Made by a program: the position numbers and the translations under genes. The notes under the pieces were generated by a model that was not told the origin of the DNA, made no database searches, and was given only the letters and a program-made list of their open reading frames with translations. Positions 39,840 through 48,660 of a DNA stretch of 64,000 bases are shown piece by piece. The stretch covers positions 182,236 through 246,235 of the forward strand of contig NZ_JAQQLE010000004.1 of NCBI RefSeq assembly GCF_028548475.1, read 5' to 3'. Position 1 is the first letter of the stretch. Every line of letters starts with the position of its first letter. Source of the stretch: Vogesella margarita (GTDB lineage Bacteria > Pseudomonadota > Gammaproteobacteria > Burkholderiales > Chromobacteriaceae).

Positions 39840-40160
39840 ATGTTCATCCCCCCCGCATTTGCCAATACTTCCGCCGCCGGCGGCTTCGACCTGATGGGCT
39901 TCCTGCCCATGATCGTGATTTTCGTTTTGTTCTGGTTCCTGCTGATCCGTCCGCAACAGAAGAAAATGAAAGAACACCAGAAGATGCTGTCCGAAATCAA
40001 CAAGGGCGACGAAGTGGCAACCCAAGGTGGCATCGTTGGCCGCGTGACCAAGGCCGGTGACCAGTACCTCGCCATCGAAATCGCCAACGGCGTGGAAATC
40101 AATGTCCAGCGTGGCGCCGTTTCCGCCAAGCTGGAAAAAGGCACCATCAAGTCCCTGTAA
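39840..40160 (+). CDS. yajC: preprotein translocase accessory protein YajC
   Basis: A 106-residue membrane protein with a single transmembrane helix (about 19-38) followed by RPQQKKMKEHQKML and the soluble domain GDEVATQGGIVGRV. GGGAG lies 12 nt upstream of the ATG. A TACAAT box about 60 nt upstream suggests its own promoter. It associates with SecDF. Confidence 0.96.
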   Translation: MFIPPAFANTSAAGGFDLMGFLPMIVIFVLFWFLLIRPQQKKMKEHQKMLSEINKGDEVATQGGIVGRVTKAGDQYLAIEIANGVEINVQRGAVSAKLEKGTIKSL

Positions 40161-40166
40161 TCCCAA

Positions 40167-40193
40167 TGGGCCGCCCTGGCGGCCCTTTTTCCT
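40167..40193 (+). terminator. hairpin between yajC and secD
   Basis: GGGCCGCC pairs with GGCGGCCC, followed by five T residues. It lies 13 nt before secD, so it may partly uncouple secDF from yajC. Confidence 0.8.
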
Positions 40194-40205
40194 GTCATCG
40201 CCTCC

Positions 40206-42053
40206 ATGAACCGCTTCCCGATCTGGAAATACCTCGTCATTGCGGTAGTGCTGATTGTCTCGACAATCTACACCCTGCCCAATTTCTTTGGCGAAACCCC
40301 TGCCGTGCAAATCTCCAGCACCCGCCAATCGGCCACCGTCGATACGGCGCTGATGGCACGGGTGGAGACCGTACTGCAGCAGCAGGGCATCAAGCCTGCC
40401 GGCCTGTTCCTTGACGGCAACAGCCTGAAAGTGCGCTTCAACGACCCCGACACGCAGATCAAGGCGCGCGACATCATCCAGCAAGCACTGGGCGACACCT
40501 ACATCATCGCGTTGAACCTGCTGGCCGCCTCGCCGGAATGGCTGAGCAAGCTGCACGCCAACCCGATGTTCCTCGGCCTCGACCTGCGCGGCGGCGTGCA
40601 CTTCCTGCTGGAAGTCGACATGCAGGCCGCCGTGGACAAGACCATGGAACGCTACGCCGGCGACATCCGCCGCGAGCTGAAATCCGCCAAGATCCGTTAC
40701 GGCACCATCAAGCGCACCGGCAACACCGCGCTGGAAGTGCAGCTGCGTGACCGGGAAACGCTGAACGCCGCCGCCGACAAGCTGGCGCGCAGCCTGCCGT
40801 CGCTGACCTTCAGCAGCGACGACCAGCTGTTCCGCCTCAGCCTCGCGCTGAAGCCGGAAGAGATCACCCGCATCCAGAGCGATGCCGTGTCGCAGAACAT
40901 CACCACCCTGCACAATCGTGTCAACGAGCTGGGCGTCGCCGAACCGGTGATCCAGCAAGCCGGTCCGAGCCGCATCGTGGTGCAGCTGCCGGGGGTGCAG
41001 GACACCGCCAAGGCCAAGGACATCCTCGGCCGTACCGCCACGCTGCAGGTCCGCATGGTGGAAGACGATCCGTCGCGCGTGGCCGAAGCGATGGCCGGCA
41101 ACGTGCCTGTCGGCTACGAGCTGCTGGACGAGGCCACCTCGCGCGGCGTCCAGAAGATCCTGCTGAAGAAGGATGTCGAGCTGACCGGCGACAACATCAA
41201 CTCCGCCCAGCCCGGCTTTGACCAGAATGGCGGCGCTTCGGTGGATATCGGCCTGGACAGCACCGGCGCCGAGATTTTCCGCAGCCTGACCGCGGAAAAC
41301 ATCGGCAAGCGCATGGCGATGGTACTGGTCGAGAAGAACAAGAGCGAAGTGGTGACCGCACCGGTGATCCGCAGTGAAATCGGCGGCGGCCGCGTGCAGA
41401 TCTCCGGCAGCATGAACCCGGCCGAAGCCAACGACGTGGCCCTGCTGCTGCGTGCCGGCTCGCTGGCCGCGCCGATGAACATCATCGAGGAACGCACCAT
41501 CGGCCCGAGCCTGGGCAAGGAAAACATCGAGAAGGGCTTCAGCGCCACGCTGTGGGGCTTTGCCGCCATCGCCGTGTTCATGGTGCTGTACTACCGCGTG
41601 TTCGGCCTGATCTCGGTGGCCTCGCTCGGCGTCAACCTGTTCATGCTGATCGCGCTGCTGTCCATGCTGCAGGCGACGCTGACGCTGCCGGGCATCGCCG
41701 CGATCGCGCTGACGCTGGGTATGGCCATCGACGCCAACGTGCTGATCAACGAGCGCATCCGCGAGGAGCTGCGCAACGGCGTGCCGCCGCAGTCGGCGAT
41801 CCAGGCCGGTTACGGCCACGCCTGGGCGACGATTCTGGACTCGAACGTGACCACGCTGATCGCCGGTATCGCACTGCTGGTGTTCGGCTCCGGCCCGGTA
41901 CGCGGCTTTGCCGTGGTGCACTGCCTCGGCATCCTGACCTCGATGTTCTCCGCGGTACTGGTATCGCGCGGCATCGTCAACCTGTGGTACGGCCGTCGCC
42001 GCCGCCTGACTACCGTGTCCATCGGTCAGGTGTGGAAGCCGGAAACCAAGTAA
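40206..42053 (+). CDS. secD: protein translocase subunit SecD
   Basis: A 615-residue inner-membrane protein with one N-terminal helix, a large periplasmic domain (LDLRGGVHFLLEVD) and five C-terminal helices including GMAIDANVLINERIREE. With SecF it uses the proton gradient to pull proteins through SecYEG. Confidence 0.97.
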   Translation: MNRFPIWKYLVIAVVLIVSTIYTLPNFFGETPAVQISSTRQSATVDTALMARVETVLQQQGIKPAGLFLDGNSLKVRFNDPDTQIKARDIIQQALGDTYIIALNLLAASPEWLSKLHANPMFLGLDLRGGVHFLLEVDMQAAVDKTMERYAGDIRRELKSAKIRYGTIKRTGNTALEVQLRDRETLNAAADKLARSLPSLTFSSDDQLFRLSLALKPEEITRIQSDAVSQNITTLHNRVNELGVAEPVIQQAGPSRIVVQLPGVQDTAKAKDILGRTATLQVRMVEDDPSRVAEAMAGNVPVGYELLDEATSRGVQKILLKKDVELTGDNINSAQPGFDQNGGASVDIGLDSTGAEIFRSLTAENIGKRMAMVLVEKNKSEVVTAPVIRSEIGGGRVQISGSMNPAEANDVALLLRAGSLAAPMNIIEERTIGPSLGKENIEKGFSATLWGFAAIAVFMVLYYRVFGLISVASLGVNLFMLIALLSMLQATLTLPGIAAIALTLGMAIDANVLINERIREELRNGVPPQSAIQAGYGHAWATILDSNVTTLIAGIALLVFGSGPVRGFAVVHCLGILTSMFSAVLVSRGIVNLWYGRRRRLTTVSIGQVWKPETK

Positions 42054-42065
42054 GGATCAAGAAAC

Positions 42066-43001
42066 ATGGAGTTTTTCCGCATCAAACGGGATATCCCGTT
42101 CATGAGCTACGGCAAGCTCACCACCGCGATCTCGCTGGTGACCTTCATCCTGGCCGTGTTCTTCCTGTTCAGCAAAGGGCTGAACCTGTCGGTGGAATTC
42201 ACCGGCGGTACGGTGATGGAAGTGCAGTACCAGCAAGCAGCCAACCTCGCCGACATCCGCCATCGCGTGGAAACGCTGAAGGTGGGCGAAGTACAGGTAC
42301 AGAGCTTGGGCACCAGCCGCGACGTGCTGATCCGCCTGCCGAACAAGGAAGGCACCAGCTCGGCCAAGCTGTCTGAACAGGTGATGAGCCTGCTCAAGGC
42401 CGGGGACGCCGGCGTGCAGCTGCGCAAGGTCGAGTTCGTCGGCCCAAGCGTGGGCGAGGAGCTGGTCAGCCACGGCCTGACCGCGATCCTGCTGGTCTGC
42501 CTCGGCATCGTGATCTACCTCGCGCTGCGCTTCGAGTGGCGTCTGGCGGTGTCGGCGATCATCGCCAACATGCACGACGTGGTGATCATCATCGGCTGCT
42601 TCGCGCTGTTCCAGTGGGAGTTCAGCCTGACGGTACTGGCCGGCGTGCTGGCGGTGCTGGGCTACTCGGTCAACGAATCGGTGGTGGTGTTCGACCGTAT
42701 CCGCGAGAACTTCCGCAAGCCGGGCATGCGCGGCAAGGGCACCGCGGAAGTGATCGACAACGCGATCACCTCCACCATCAGCCGCACCATGATCACCCAC
42801 GGCTCCACCGAGACGGTGGTGCTGGCGATGCTGGTGTTCGGTGGCCCGGCACTGCACGGCTTTGCCATGGCGCTGACCATCGGCATCGTGTTCGGCATCT
42901 ACTCCTCGGTACTGGTCGCCAGCCCGCTGGCACTGGCGCTGGGCGTCAAGCGAGAGCACATGATCAAGGTCGTGAAGCCGAAAGAAGAAGCGGTGGTCTG
43001 A
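42066..43001 (+). CDS. secF: protein translocase subunit SecF
   Basis: A 311-residue inner-membrane partner of SecD, 12 nt downstream. Family features include [15 protein letters not shown] and the helices [17 protein letters not shown] and [11 protein letters not shown]. An inverted pair of the window-wide repeat follows as a terminator. Confidence 0.97.
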   Translation: MEFFRIKRDIPFMSYGKLTTAISLVTFILAVFFLFSKGLNLSVEFTGGTVMEVQYQQAANLADIRHRVETLKVGEVQVQSLGTSRDVLIRLPNKEGTSSAKLSEQVMSLLKAGDAGVQLRKVEFVGPSVGEELVSHGLTAILLVCLGIVIYLALRFEWRLAVSAIIANMHDVVIIIGCFALFQWEFSLTVLAGVLAVLGYSVNESVVVFDRIRENFRKPGMRGKGTAEVIDNAITSTISRTMITHGSTETVVLAMLVFGGPALHGFAMALTIGIVFGIYSSVLVASPLALALGVKREHMIKVVKPKEEAVV

Positions 43002-43025
43002 CGCGCCCGCGCAACAGACCCGAGC

Positions 43026-43059
43026 AAGGTTGGCCGCAGGCAATGCGGCCAACCTTTTT
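43026..43059 (+). terminator. terminator made of an inverted repeat pair after secF
   Basis: AAGGTTGGCCGCA and TGCGGCCAACCTT (13-bp perfect arms, GGCAA loop) are followed by three more T residues. It uses two opposed copies of the window-wide repeat as a terminator. Confidence 0.8.
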
Positions 43060-43083
43060 GACTTTTACCCACCCCGAGTCGCC

Positions 43084-43728
43084 ATGGAACTGATCGCTTT
43101 TCTGCTCGATTTCATCCTGCACATCGACGTGCATCTGACCCAGCTGGTCGCCAGCTACGGGCCGTGGATCTACCTGATCCTGTTCCTGATCGTGTTCTGC
43201 GAAACCGGGCTGGTGGTGACACCGTTCCTGCCCGGCGATTCGCTGCTGTTCGTCGCCGGCGCCCTCGCCGCGATGGGCGAGATGAACGTGCAAGTGCTGG
43301 TTGGCCTGCTGATCGTGGCCGCCATCCTCGGCGACGGCGTCAACTACACCATCGGCAAACATGTCGGCATGCGGCTGTTCACCCGCTTTCCGCGGCTGCT
43401 GAAACCGCAATACCTGGACAAGACCCACGCCTTCTACGAGCGCCACGGCGGCAAGACCATCATCTTCGCCCGCTTCGTGCCCATCGTGCGCACCTTCGCC
43501 CCCTTTGTCGCCGGCATCGGGCGCATGGACTACCGCCACTTCCTCGGCTACAACGTGGTCGGCGCCGTGCTGTGGGTGGCCGGGTTCTGCTACGCCGGCT
43601 ACTTCTTCGGCAACCTGCCCTTCGTGCGCAAGAACCTGGAGTTCATGATCTTCGGCATCATCATCGTGTCGATGCTGCCGGGCATCATCGAAGTGATCCG
43701 CCACCGCCGCGCGGCGGGGAAGGTTTGA
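43084..43728 (+). CDS. DedA-family membrane protein
   Basis: A 214-residue inner-membrane protein of the DedA/SNARE-associated family, which includes lipid carrier flippases. Conserved segments are FLPGDSLLF (residues 44-52), the [23 protein letters not shown] loop with its essential Arg, and YNVVGAVLW. Four or five membrane helices. The exact lipid substrate is unknown. Confidence 0.9.
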   Translation: MELIAFLLDFILHIDVHLTQLVASYGPWIYLILFLIVFCETGLVVTPFLPGDSLLFVAGALAAMGEMNVQVLVGLLIVAAILGDGVNYTIGKHVGMRLFTRFPRLLKPQYLDKTHAFYERHGGKTIIFARFVPIVRTFAPFVAGIGRMDYRHFLGYNVVGAVLWVAGFCYAGYFFGNLPFVRKNLEFMIFGIIIVSMLPGIIEVIRHRRAAGKV

Positions 43729-43737
43729 TTTGTTTTT

Positions 43738-43848
43738 GCCACGGAAGCACACGGAAGACACGGACAAGGCCACGACAGGCCGGAGAACGGACGTGGCACG
43801 TCACACCGCCACGGTGATCCTTCCGTGTTTTCCGTGTCTTTCCGTGGC
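43738..43848. repeat. inverted CACGGAA-type repeat between dedA and mutL
   Basis: A 27-bp left arm built of tandem CACGGAA/GACACGGA units (43738-43764) faces its near-exact inverted copy (43822-43848), with about four mismatches. The 57 bp between contain no gene. This is an intergenic palindromic repeat that could form a cruciform or RNA hairpin. Confidence 0.7.
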
Positions 43849-43865
43849 CAACTAAAGATTTTTCA

Positions 43866-45842
43866 ATGAAACGCATCCAGAAACTGCCCGACCACCTCGT
43901 CAACCAGATCGCCGCCGGCGAGGTGGTGGAACGGCCGGCGTCGGCGCTGAAGGAAATCCTGGAAAACAGCCTCGACGCCGGCGCCGATCGCATCGGCGTC
44001 GACCTGGCGCAGGGCGGCATCAAGCTGATCCGCGTCAGCGACAACGGGGGCGGCATCGCCGCCGACGACCTGCCGCTGGCGCTGGACCGCCACGCCACCA
44101 GCAAGATCGGCAGCCTCGACGACCTGGAAAACGTCGCTACCCTCGGCTTTCGCGGCGAGGGGCTGGCCAGCGTCGCCTCGGTGTCGCGGCTGACGCTGAC
44201 CAGCCGCCCGCACGACGCCGAGCACGCGCACCAGATCGTCGCCATCGACGGCACGCTGCACCCGGTGGAGCCGGCCGCGCACGCCCCCGGCACCAGCGTC
44301 GAGATCGTCGACCTCTATTTCAACACCCCGGCGCGACGCAAGTTCCTGAAGAGCGAGAACACCGAGTACGCGCACTGCGAGGCCACCTTCGAGCGTATCG
44401 CGCTGGCGCATCCGCAGGTCGAATTCATCCTGCGCCACAACGGCAAGGTGGTGTGGCGCCTGCCGCAGCAGAGCCTGGCCGAACGCGTCGGCGCGCTCTT
44501 GGGCAAGGACTTCGTCGAGGCCTCGCTGCCGATCGATACCGGCGCCGCCGGCCTGACGCTCACCGGCTTCGTCGCCAGCCCGACCTACTCCAAGGCCAGC
44601 CGCGACGCGCAGTACTTCTACGTCAACGGCCGCTTCGTGCGCGACAAGATCGCGCAGCACGCGCTGCGCCAGGCCTACCGCGACGTGCTGCACCACGACC
44701 GCCACCCGGCCTACGCGCTGTTCTTCACGCTGGATCCGGCCAACGTCGACGTCAACGTGCACCCGACCAAGATCGAGGTGCGCTTTCGCGAGAGCCAGGG
44801 CATCCACCAGTTCCTGTTCCACAGCGTGCACAAGGCGCTGGCCAGCACCACCGCCGGCGCCAGTCCGGCGGTGACGCTGGACGATGGCCAGCCGGCAGGA
44901 GACGACGCCACCGTTGCGGCCAACGTTGGCCGCAACGAAGACACGCTCGCCGCCTTCAGCACGGCGGCCGCTGCCGCGCGTGCCGGCGACAGCCCGCAGC
45001 GGATGCCGTTCCAGCAGCCGCGCTACGAGCAGCAGGCGATGCCGCTGCACGTGGCACGCGAGGCGATCGGCGGCTACCAGCGCCAGTTCGCCGGCCTGCG
45101 CGAGGAAGAGCGCGGCCCGACACCGGCCGTCACCGACACGCCGGCCGGTAGCACGATGATCGGCAACCCGACGGCCGGCAGCTCAATAGCCGGCAGCACC
45201 TTGGCCACGCCGCTGTCTGCAGCCAAACTTGCCGCCCTGCCCGACGCCAGCGACGGCATCCCGCCGCTGGGTTTCGCGCTGGCGCAGCTGCACGGCGTCT
45301 ACATCCTCAGCCAGTGCGAGGACGGCCTGATCGTGGTCGACATGCACGCCGCGCACGAGCGCATCGTCTACGAACGGCTGAAAAATGCACTGGAAGAAGA
45401 CACGATCCCGATGCAGCCCCTGCTGCTGCCGGTATCGTTCGCCGCCGACCGCTTCGAGGTCGCCACCGCACACGAGCACGGCGAAGCGATGCAGCGCCTG
45501 GGCATCGAACTGGCGCCGCTGTCGCCGACGCAGATCGCAGTGCGCGGCGTACCGGTGTGGCTGCAGGATGGCAACCCGGTGGAGCTGGCGCGCGCGGTGC
45601 TGAAGGACGTGCGCGAGATCGGCCTCAGCCAGGTGCTGACCGAACGCCGCAACGAGCTGCTGGCGACCATGGCCTGCCACGGCGCGGTGCGCGCCAACCG
45701 CCAGCTGACGCTGACCGAGATGAACGCGCTGCTGCGCGACATGGAGGCCACCGAACGCTCCGGCCAGTGCAATCACGGTCGGCCAACGTGGTCGCGCTTG
45801 TCGATGCGCGATCTGGACAATCTTTTCATGCGCGGCCGCTAA
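43866..45842 (+). CDS. mutL: DNA mismatch repair protein MutL
   Basis: A 658-residue protein with a GHKL ATPase N-domain (NQIAAGEVVERPASALKE, FRGEGLAS), a long variable linker (about 335-470) and a dimerisation C-domain. The C-domain carries DMHAAHERIVYE, close to the DQHA(X)2E(X)4E endonuclease motif, plus ACHGAVRA and CNHGRPT. This points to a MutL with its own nicking activity, as in bacteria without MutH. The linker contains a 26-bp perfect palindrome of the window-wide repeat. Confidence 0.96.
   Translation: MKRIQKLPDHLVNQIAAGEVVERPASALKEILENSLDAGADRIGVDLAQGGIKLIRVSDNGGGIAADDLPLALDRHATSKIGSLDDLENVATLGFRGEGLASVASVSRLTLTSRPHDAEHAHQIVAIDGTLHPVEPAAHAPGTSVEIVDLYFNTPARRKFLKSENTEYAHCEATFERIALAHPQVEFILRHNGKVVWRLPQQSLAERVGALLGKDFVEASLPIDTGAAGLTLTGFVASPTYSKASRDAQYFYVNGRFVRDKIAQHALRQAYRDVLHHDRHPAYALFFTLDPANVDVNVHPTKIEVRFRESQGIHQFLFHSVHKALASTTAGASPAVTLDDGQPAGDDATVAANVGRNEDTLAAFSTAAAAARAGDSPQRMPFQQPRYEQQAMPLHVAREAIGGYQRQFAGLREEERGPTPAVTDTPAGSTMIGNPTAGSSIAGSTLATPLSAAKLAALPDASDGIPPLGFALAQLHGVYILSQCEDGLIVVDMHAAHERIVYERLKNALEEDTIPMQPLLLPVSFAADRFEVATAHEHGEAMQRLGIELAPLSPTQIAVRGVPVWLQDGNPVELARAVLKDVREIGLSQVLTERRNELLATMACHGAVRANRQLTLTEMNALLRDMEATERSGQCNHGRPTWSRLSMRDLDNLFMRGR
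44912..44937. repeat. 26-bp palindrome of the window-wide repeat inside mutL
   Basis: The fullest palindrome of the family in this window: the 20-bp core TGCGGCCAACGTTGGCCGCA is extended by three matching bases on each side. It codes for part of the low-constraint MutL linker. Confidence 0.85.
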
Positions 45843-45864
45843 GGCGCGCGCTCACGGAGTCCCC

Positions 45865-47028
45865 ATGCTGCAACGTCGCGATCTGCCCGCCCTCAGCGCC
45901 GGCTTTGTCACCGTCCTCGTCGGCTACACCAGCTCGGCGGCCATCATCTTCGAGGCGGCGCGTAGCGCCGGCGCCAGCCAGGCGATGATCGCCTCGTGGC
46001 TGATGGCGCTGGGCATCGCGATGGGCATCACCTGCATCGGGTTGTCGCTGCGCTACAGGGTGCCGGTGGTGACCGCGTGGTCGACGCCGGGTGCCGCGCT
46101 CCTGATCACCTCGCTCTCCGGCGTCAGCATGCCGGAGGCCATCGGCGCCTTCGTGTTCTCGGCGGCGCTGATTGTGCTCGCCGGGGTGACCGGCTGGTTC
46201 GAGAAGGCGCTCAACCGCATCCCGCTGCCGATGGCGGCGGCGATGCTGGCCGGCATTCTGGTCAAGTTCGGCATCAACGTGTTCACCGCGATGCAGACCC
46301 AGCTCGCGCTGGTGCTGGCGATGTTCGTCACCTACCTGCTGGCCAAGCGCCTGCTGCCGCGCTACGCCATCGTGCTGGTGCTGCTGCTCGGCTGCGTGAT
46401 TGCAGCCAAGCTTGGCCTGCTGCAGCTGGGCGAGGTCACGCTGACGCTGGCCACCCCGCTGTGGACCACGCCGCAGTTCACCCCCGGCGTGCTGCTGGGC
46501 GTCGGCCTGCCGCTGTTCGTGGTAACCATGGCGTCGCAGAACATTCCCGGTGTCGCCACCCTGCACGCCAACGGCTACCGGCCACCGATCTCGGCGCTGA
46601 TGACCGGTACCGGCGTGGTCAACCTGCTGCTGGCGCCGTTCGGCTGCTTCGCGGTGAACCTGGCGGCGATCACCGCCGCGCTGTGCATGGGCCGCGACGC
46701 GCACGAAGACCCGGCGCGACGCTATCTGGCCAGCGTGGCGGCGGGCGCGTTCTACCTGCTGCTGGGGCTGTTCGGCGCCACCGTCGGCGCGCTGTTCGCG
46801 GCGTTTCCCAAGGCACTGGTGCTGGCCATCGCCGGGCTGGCGCTGTTCGGCACCATCGCCGGCGGCCTCGCCACCGCGATGAAGGACGACACGATGCGCG
46901 AACCGGCGCTGATCACCTTCCTGATCACCGCCTCCGGCGTATCGCTGGCCGGCATCGGCTCCGCGTTCTGGGGCTTGGTGGGCGGCGTGCTGGCGCTGCT
47001 GATCCTCAACGCGCGGCGCAAGGCCTGA
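45865..47028 (+). CDS. BenE-family benzoate/H+ symporter-like transporter
   Basis: A 387-residue transporter with about 12 hydrophobic segments. The N-terminus (DLPALSAGFVTVLVGYTSSAAIIFEAARSAGAS) and the segment VTAWSTPGAALL are characteristic of the BenE family of aromatic-acid uptake proteins. GGAG precedes the ATG. No benzoate catabolic genes are nearby, so the substrate is uncertain. Confidence 0.87.
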   Translation: MLQRRDLPALSAGFVTVLVGYTSSAAIIFEAARSAGASQAMIASWLMALGIAMGITCIGLSLRYRVPVVTAWSTPGAALLITSLSGVSMPEAIGAFVFSAALIVLAGVTGWFEKALNRIPLPMAAAMLAGILVKFGINVFTAMQTQLALVLAMFVTYLLAKRLLPRYAIVLVLLLGCVIAAKLGLLQLGEVTLTLATPLWTTPQFTPGVLLGVGLPLFVVTMASQNIPGVATLHANGYRPPISALMTGTGVVNLLLAPFGCFAVNLAAITAALCMGRDAHEDPARRYLASVAAGAFYLLLGLFGATVGALFAAFPKALVLAIAGLALFGTIAGGLATAMKDDTMREPALITFLITASGVSLAGIGSAFWGLVGGVLALLILNARRKA

Positions 47029-47035
47029 GCCGCGC

Positions 47036-47740
47036 TCAGGTCCCGGCCTGCAACAGCCAGTCGGCCGCCGCCTGCGCGTGCAGCGCGGTGGTATCGAACC
47101 GCGGCAGGCTGGCCTCGCAGCCGTCCAGCAGCAGCGAGATCTCGGTGCAGCCGAGGATTACCGCCTGCGCCCCCGCCGCCTGCAACGCGGCGATGATGTC
47201 GAGATAGCGCGCCCGCGACGCCGGTAGCACTTGACCCTGGCACAGCTCGTCGAAGATCACGCGATGCACCTCGTCGCGCTCGGCCGCGGTCGGCAGCAGC
47301 ACCTGCAGCCCGGCCGCCTGCAACCGCTCGCGGTAGAAGTCTTGCTCCATGGTGAAACGGGTGCCGAGCAGGCCGACGCGGCCAACGTTGGCCGCACGTA
47401 GCGCGACGATGGTGGGGTCGGCGATGTGCAGCAGCGGGAGGCCGGCCCGCTCCGCCACCGGCGCCGCCACCTTGTGCATGGTGTTGCTGCAGATCAGCAG
47501 CGCGCCGGCACCGGCCCGCGCGAGGCCACGGCCGGCCTCGCCCAGCAGCTCGGCGGCCTGCGCCCACTCGCCTCGGCGCTGCAGCTCGGCCAGCGGCGCG
47601 AAGTCGATACTGTGCAGCAGCAGCGGCGCCGAGTGCAGCCCGCCGCGCGCGTCGCGCACCCGGCGATTGATCTGCGCGTAGTAGTGCGCGGTCGATTCCC
47701 AACTCATGCCGCCCAAGAGCCCCAGCAGTCGTCCCTTCAT
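47036..47740 (-). CDS. aspartate/glutamate racemase family protein
   Basis: A 234-residue PLP-independent racemase. The two catalytic cysteines are visible in ICSNTMHK (about residue 83) and LGCTEISLL (about residue 195), and the N-terminus LLGGMSWESTAHYY is that of the YgeA/RacX group. The start lies 1 nt downstream of the LysE-family exporter stop, so the two form one unit. Suggested substrates are aspartate, glutamate or another amino acid. Confidence 0.88.
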   Translation of the reverse strand: MKGRLLGLLGGMSWESTAHYYAQINRRVRDARGGLHSAPLLLHSIDFAPLAELQRRGEWAQAAELLGEAGRGLARAGAGALLICSNTMHKVAAPVAERAGLPLLHIADPTIVALRAANVGRVGLLGTRFTMEQDFYRERLQAAGLQVLLPTAAERDEVHRVIFDELCQGQVLPASRARYLDIIAALQAAGAQAVILGCTEISLLLDGCEASLPRFDTTALHAQAAADWLLQAGT

Positions 47741-47741
47741 G

Positions 47742-48350
47742 TCACAGCACCCCGGCCAGTTGCAATTCGTCGTACAGCAGGTACAGCGCGGTCAGCGCCA
47801 TCAACAAGGCCATGATGCCATTGAACCAGCGCCGTGCCGATGCTTGCGCCAGATGACGGCGCAGCACCTCGCCCAGCCCCGCCCACAGCGCGATGCAGGG
47901 CAGGTTGATCAGCGCGCAGGCCAGCGCCAGCAGCAGCGCGTGCGACAGCCCGGCCTGCAGCGGCAAAAACAGCAAGGCGGTGTTGATCACCATCACCCAC
48001 GCCTTCGGGTTCACCCACTGGAAGGCGGCGGCGCCGACAAAGCTCATCGGCCGCACCAGCTGCTTCGCCTGCGGCTCGCCCGCCAGCCACACCTGCCACG
48101 ACAGCCACAGCAGGTAGCCGCAGCCGGCCAACGTCAGCAGCAGGCGCCAGTCGTCCAGCCACGCCATCACCCAGCCCAGCAGCAGCGACACCAGCAGCAC
48201 CTGCACACCGTGGCCGATGCTGATGCCCAAGAGGTGCGGCACGCTGCGGCGAAAGCCGAAATTGACCCCCGACGCGGCCAGCATCAGGTTGTTCGGCCCC
48301 GGCGTGATCGACATCAGCGACACATAACTCAATAAAGGCAGACCCAGCAT
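47742..48350 (-). CDS. LysE/RhtB-family amino acid exporter
   Basis: A 202-residue membrane protein with six hydrophobic segments and the family signature SITPGPNNLML near the N-terminus. The ATG at 48350 is preceded by GGGAG. It is co-transcribed with the racemase and divergent from a MocR-type regulator, which suggests control by an amino acid. Confidence 0.88.
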   Translation of the reverse strand: MLGLPLLSYVSLMSITPGPNNLMLAASGVNFGFRRSVPHLLGISIGHGVQVLLVSLLLGWVMAWLDDWRLLLTLAGCGYLLWLSWQVWLAGEPQAKQLVRPMSFVGAAAFQWVNPKAWVMVINTALLFLPLQAGLSHALLLALACALINLPCIALWAGLGEVLRRHLAQASARRWFNGIMALLMALTALYLLYDELQLAGVL

Positions 48351-48436
48351 CACACGCTCCCGCAACAAGTAGTAGACCGCTCCATCGTAGCTAGGCACAG
48401 TTGCCGGATACAGCACCAAGAATTTATTATTGTCAT

Positions 48437-48469
48437 GGTGACAGTTATCGCATAACGGCAACTGTCACC
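48437..48469. promoter_or_regulatory. candidate MocR operator
   Basis: GGTGACAGTT and AACTGTCACC form 10-bp perfect inverted arms separated by 13 bp, with further TGTCA half-sites on both sides. It lies between lysE and the divergent MocR gene and is a plausible binding site for that regulator. Confidence 0.5.
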
Positions 48470-48502
48470 CCCCGTTCTCCTGCCCACTGTCATGCCCGTG
48501 TC

Positions 48503-48646
48503 AGAACCTGTTCGAAGTCTCGCGCGCTCACGCAAGACCAGGCAAAAACGACAGGGGAAACGGAATTCGACGGGAGCACGCAGCATGCCGAAGGCGTACT
48601 CACCGTGTAATGTTCCACGAAGCACAGCAGACATTGAACAGGTTCT
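48503..48646. repeat. 144-bp MITE-like element between lysE and mocR
   Basis: Both ends carry AGAACCTGTTC in opposite orientation (11 bp perfect, similarity continuing to about 25 bp as AnGTCT...GC). No open frame of note lies between. It sits just upstream of the mocR ribosome site. No clear target duplication is visible. Confidence 0.5.
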
Positions 48647-48660
48647 TACGGAAAGCCGCC

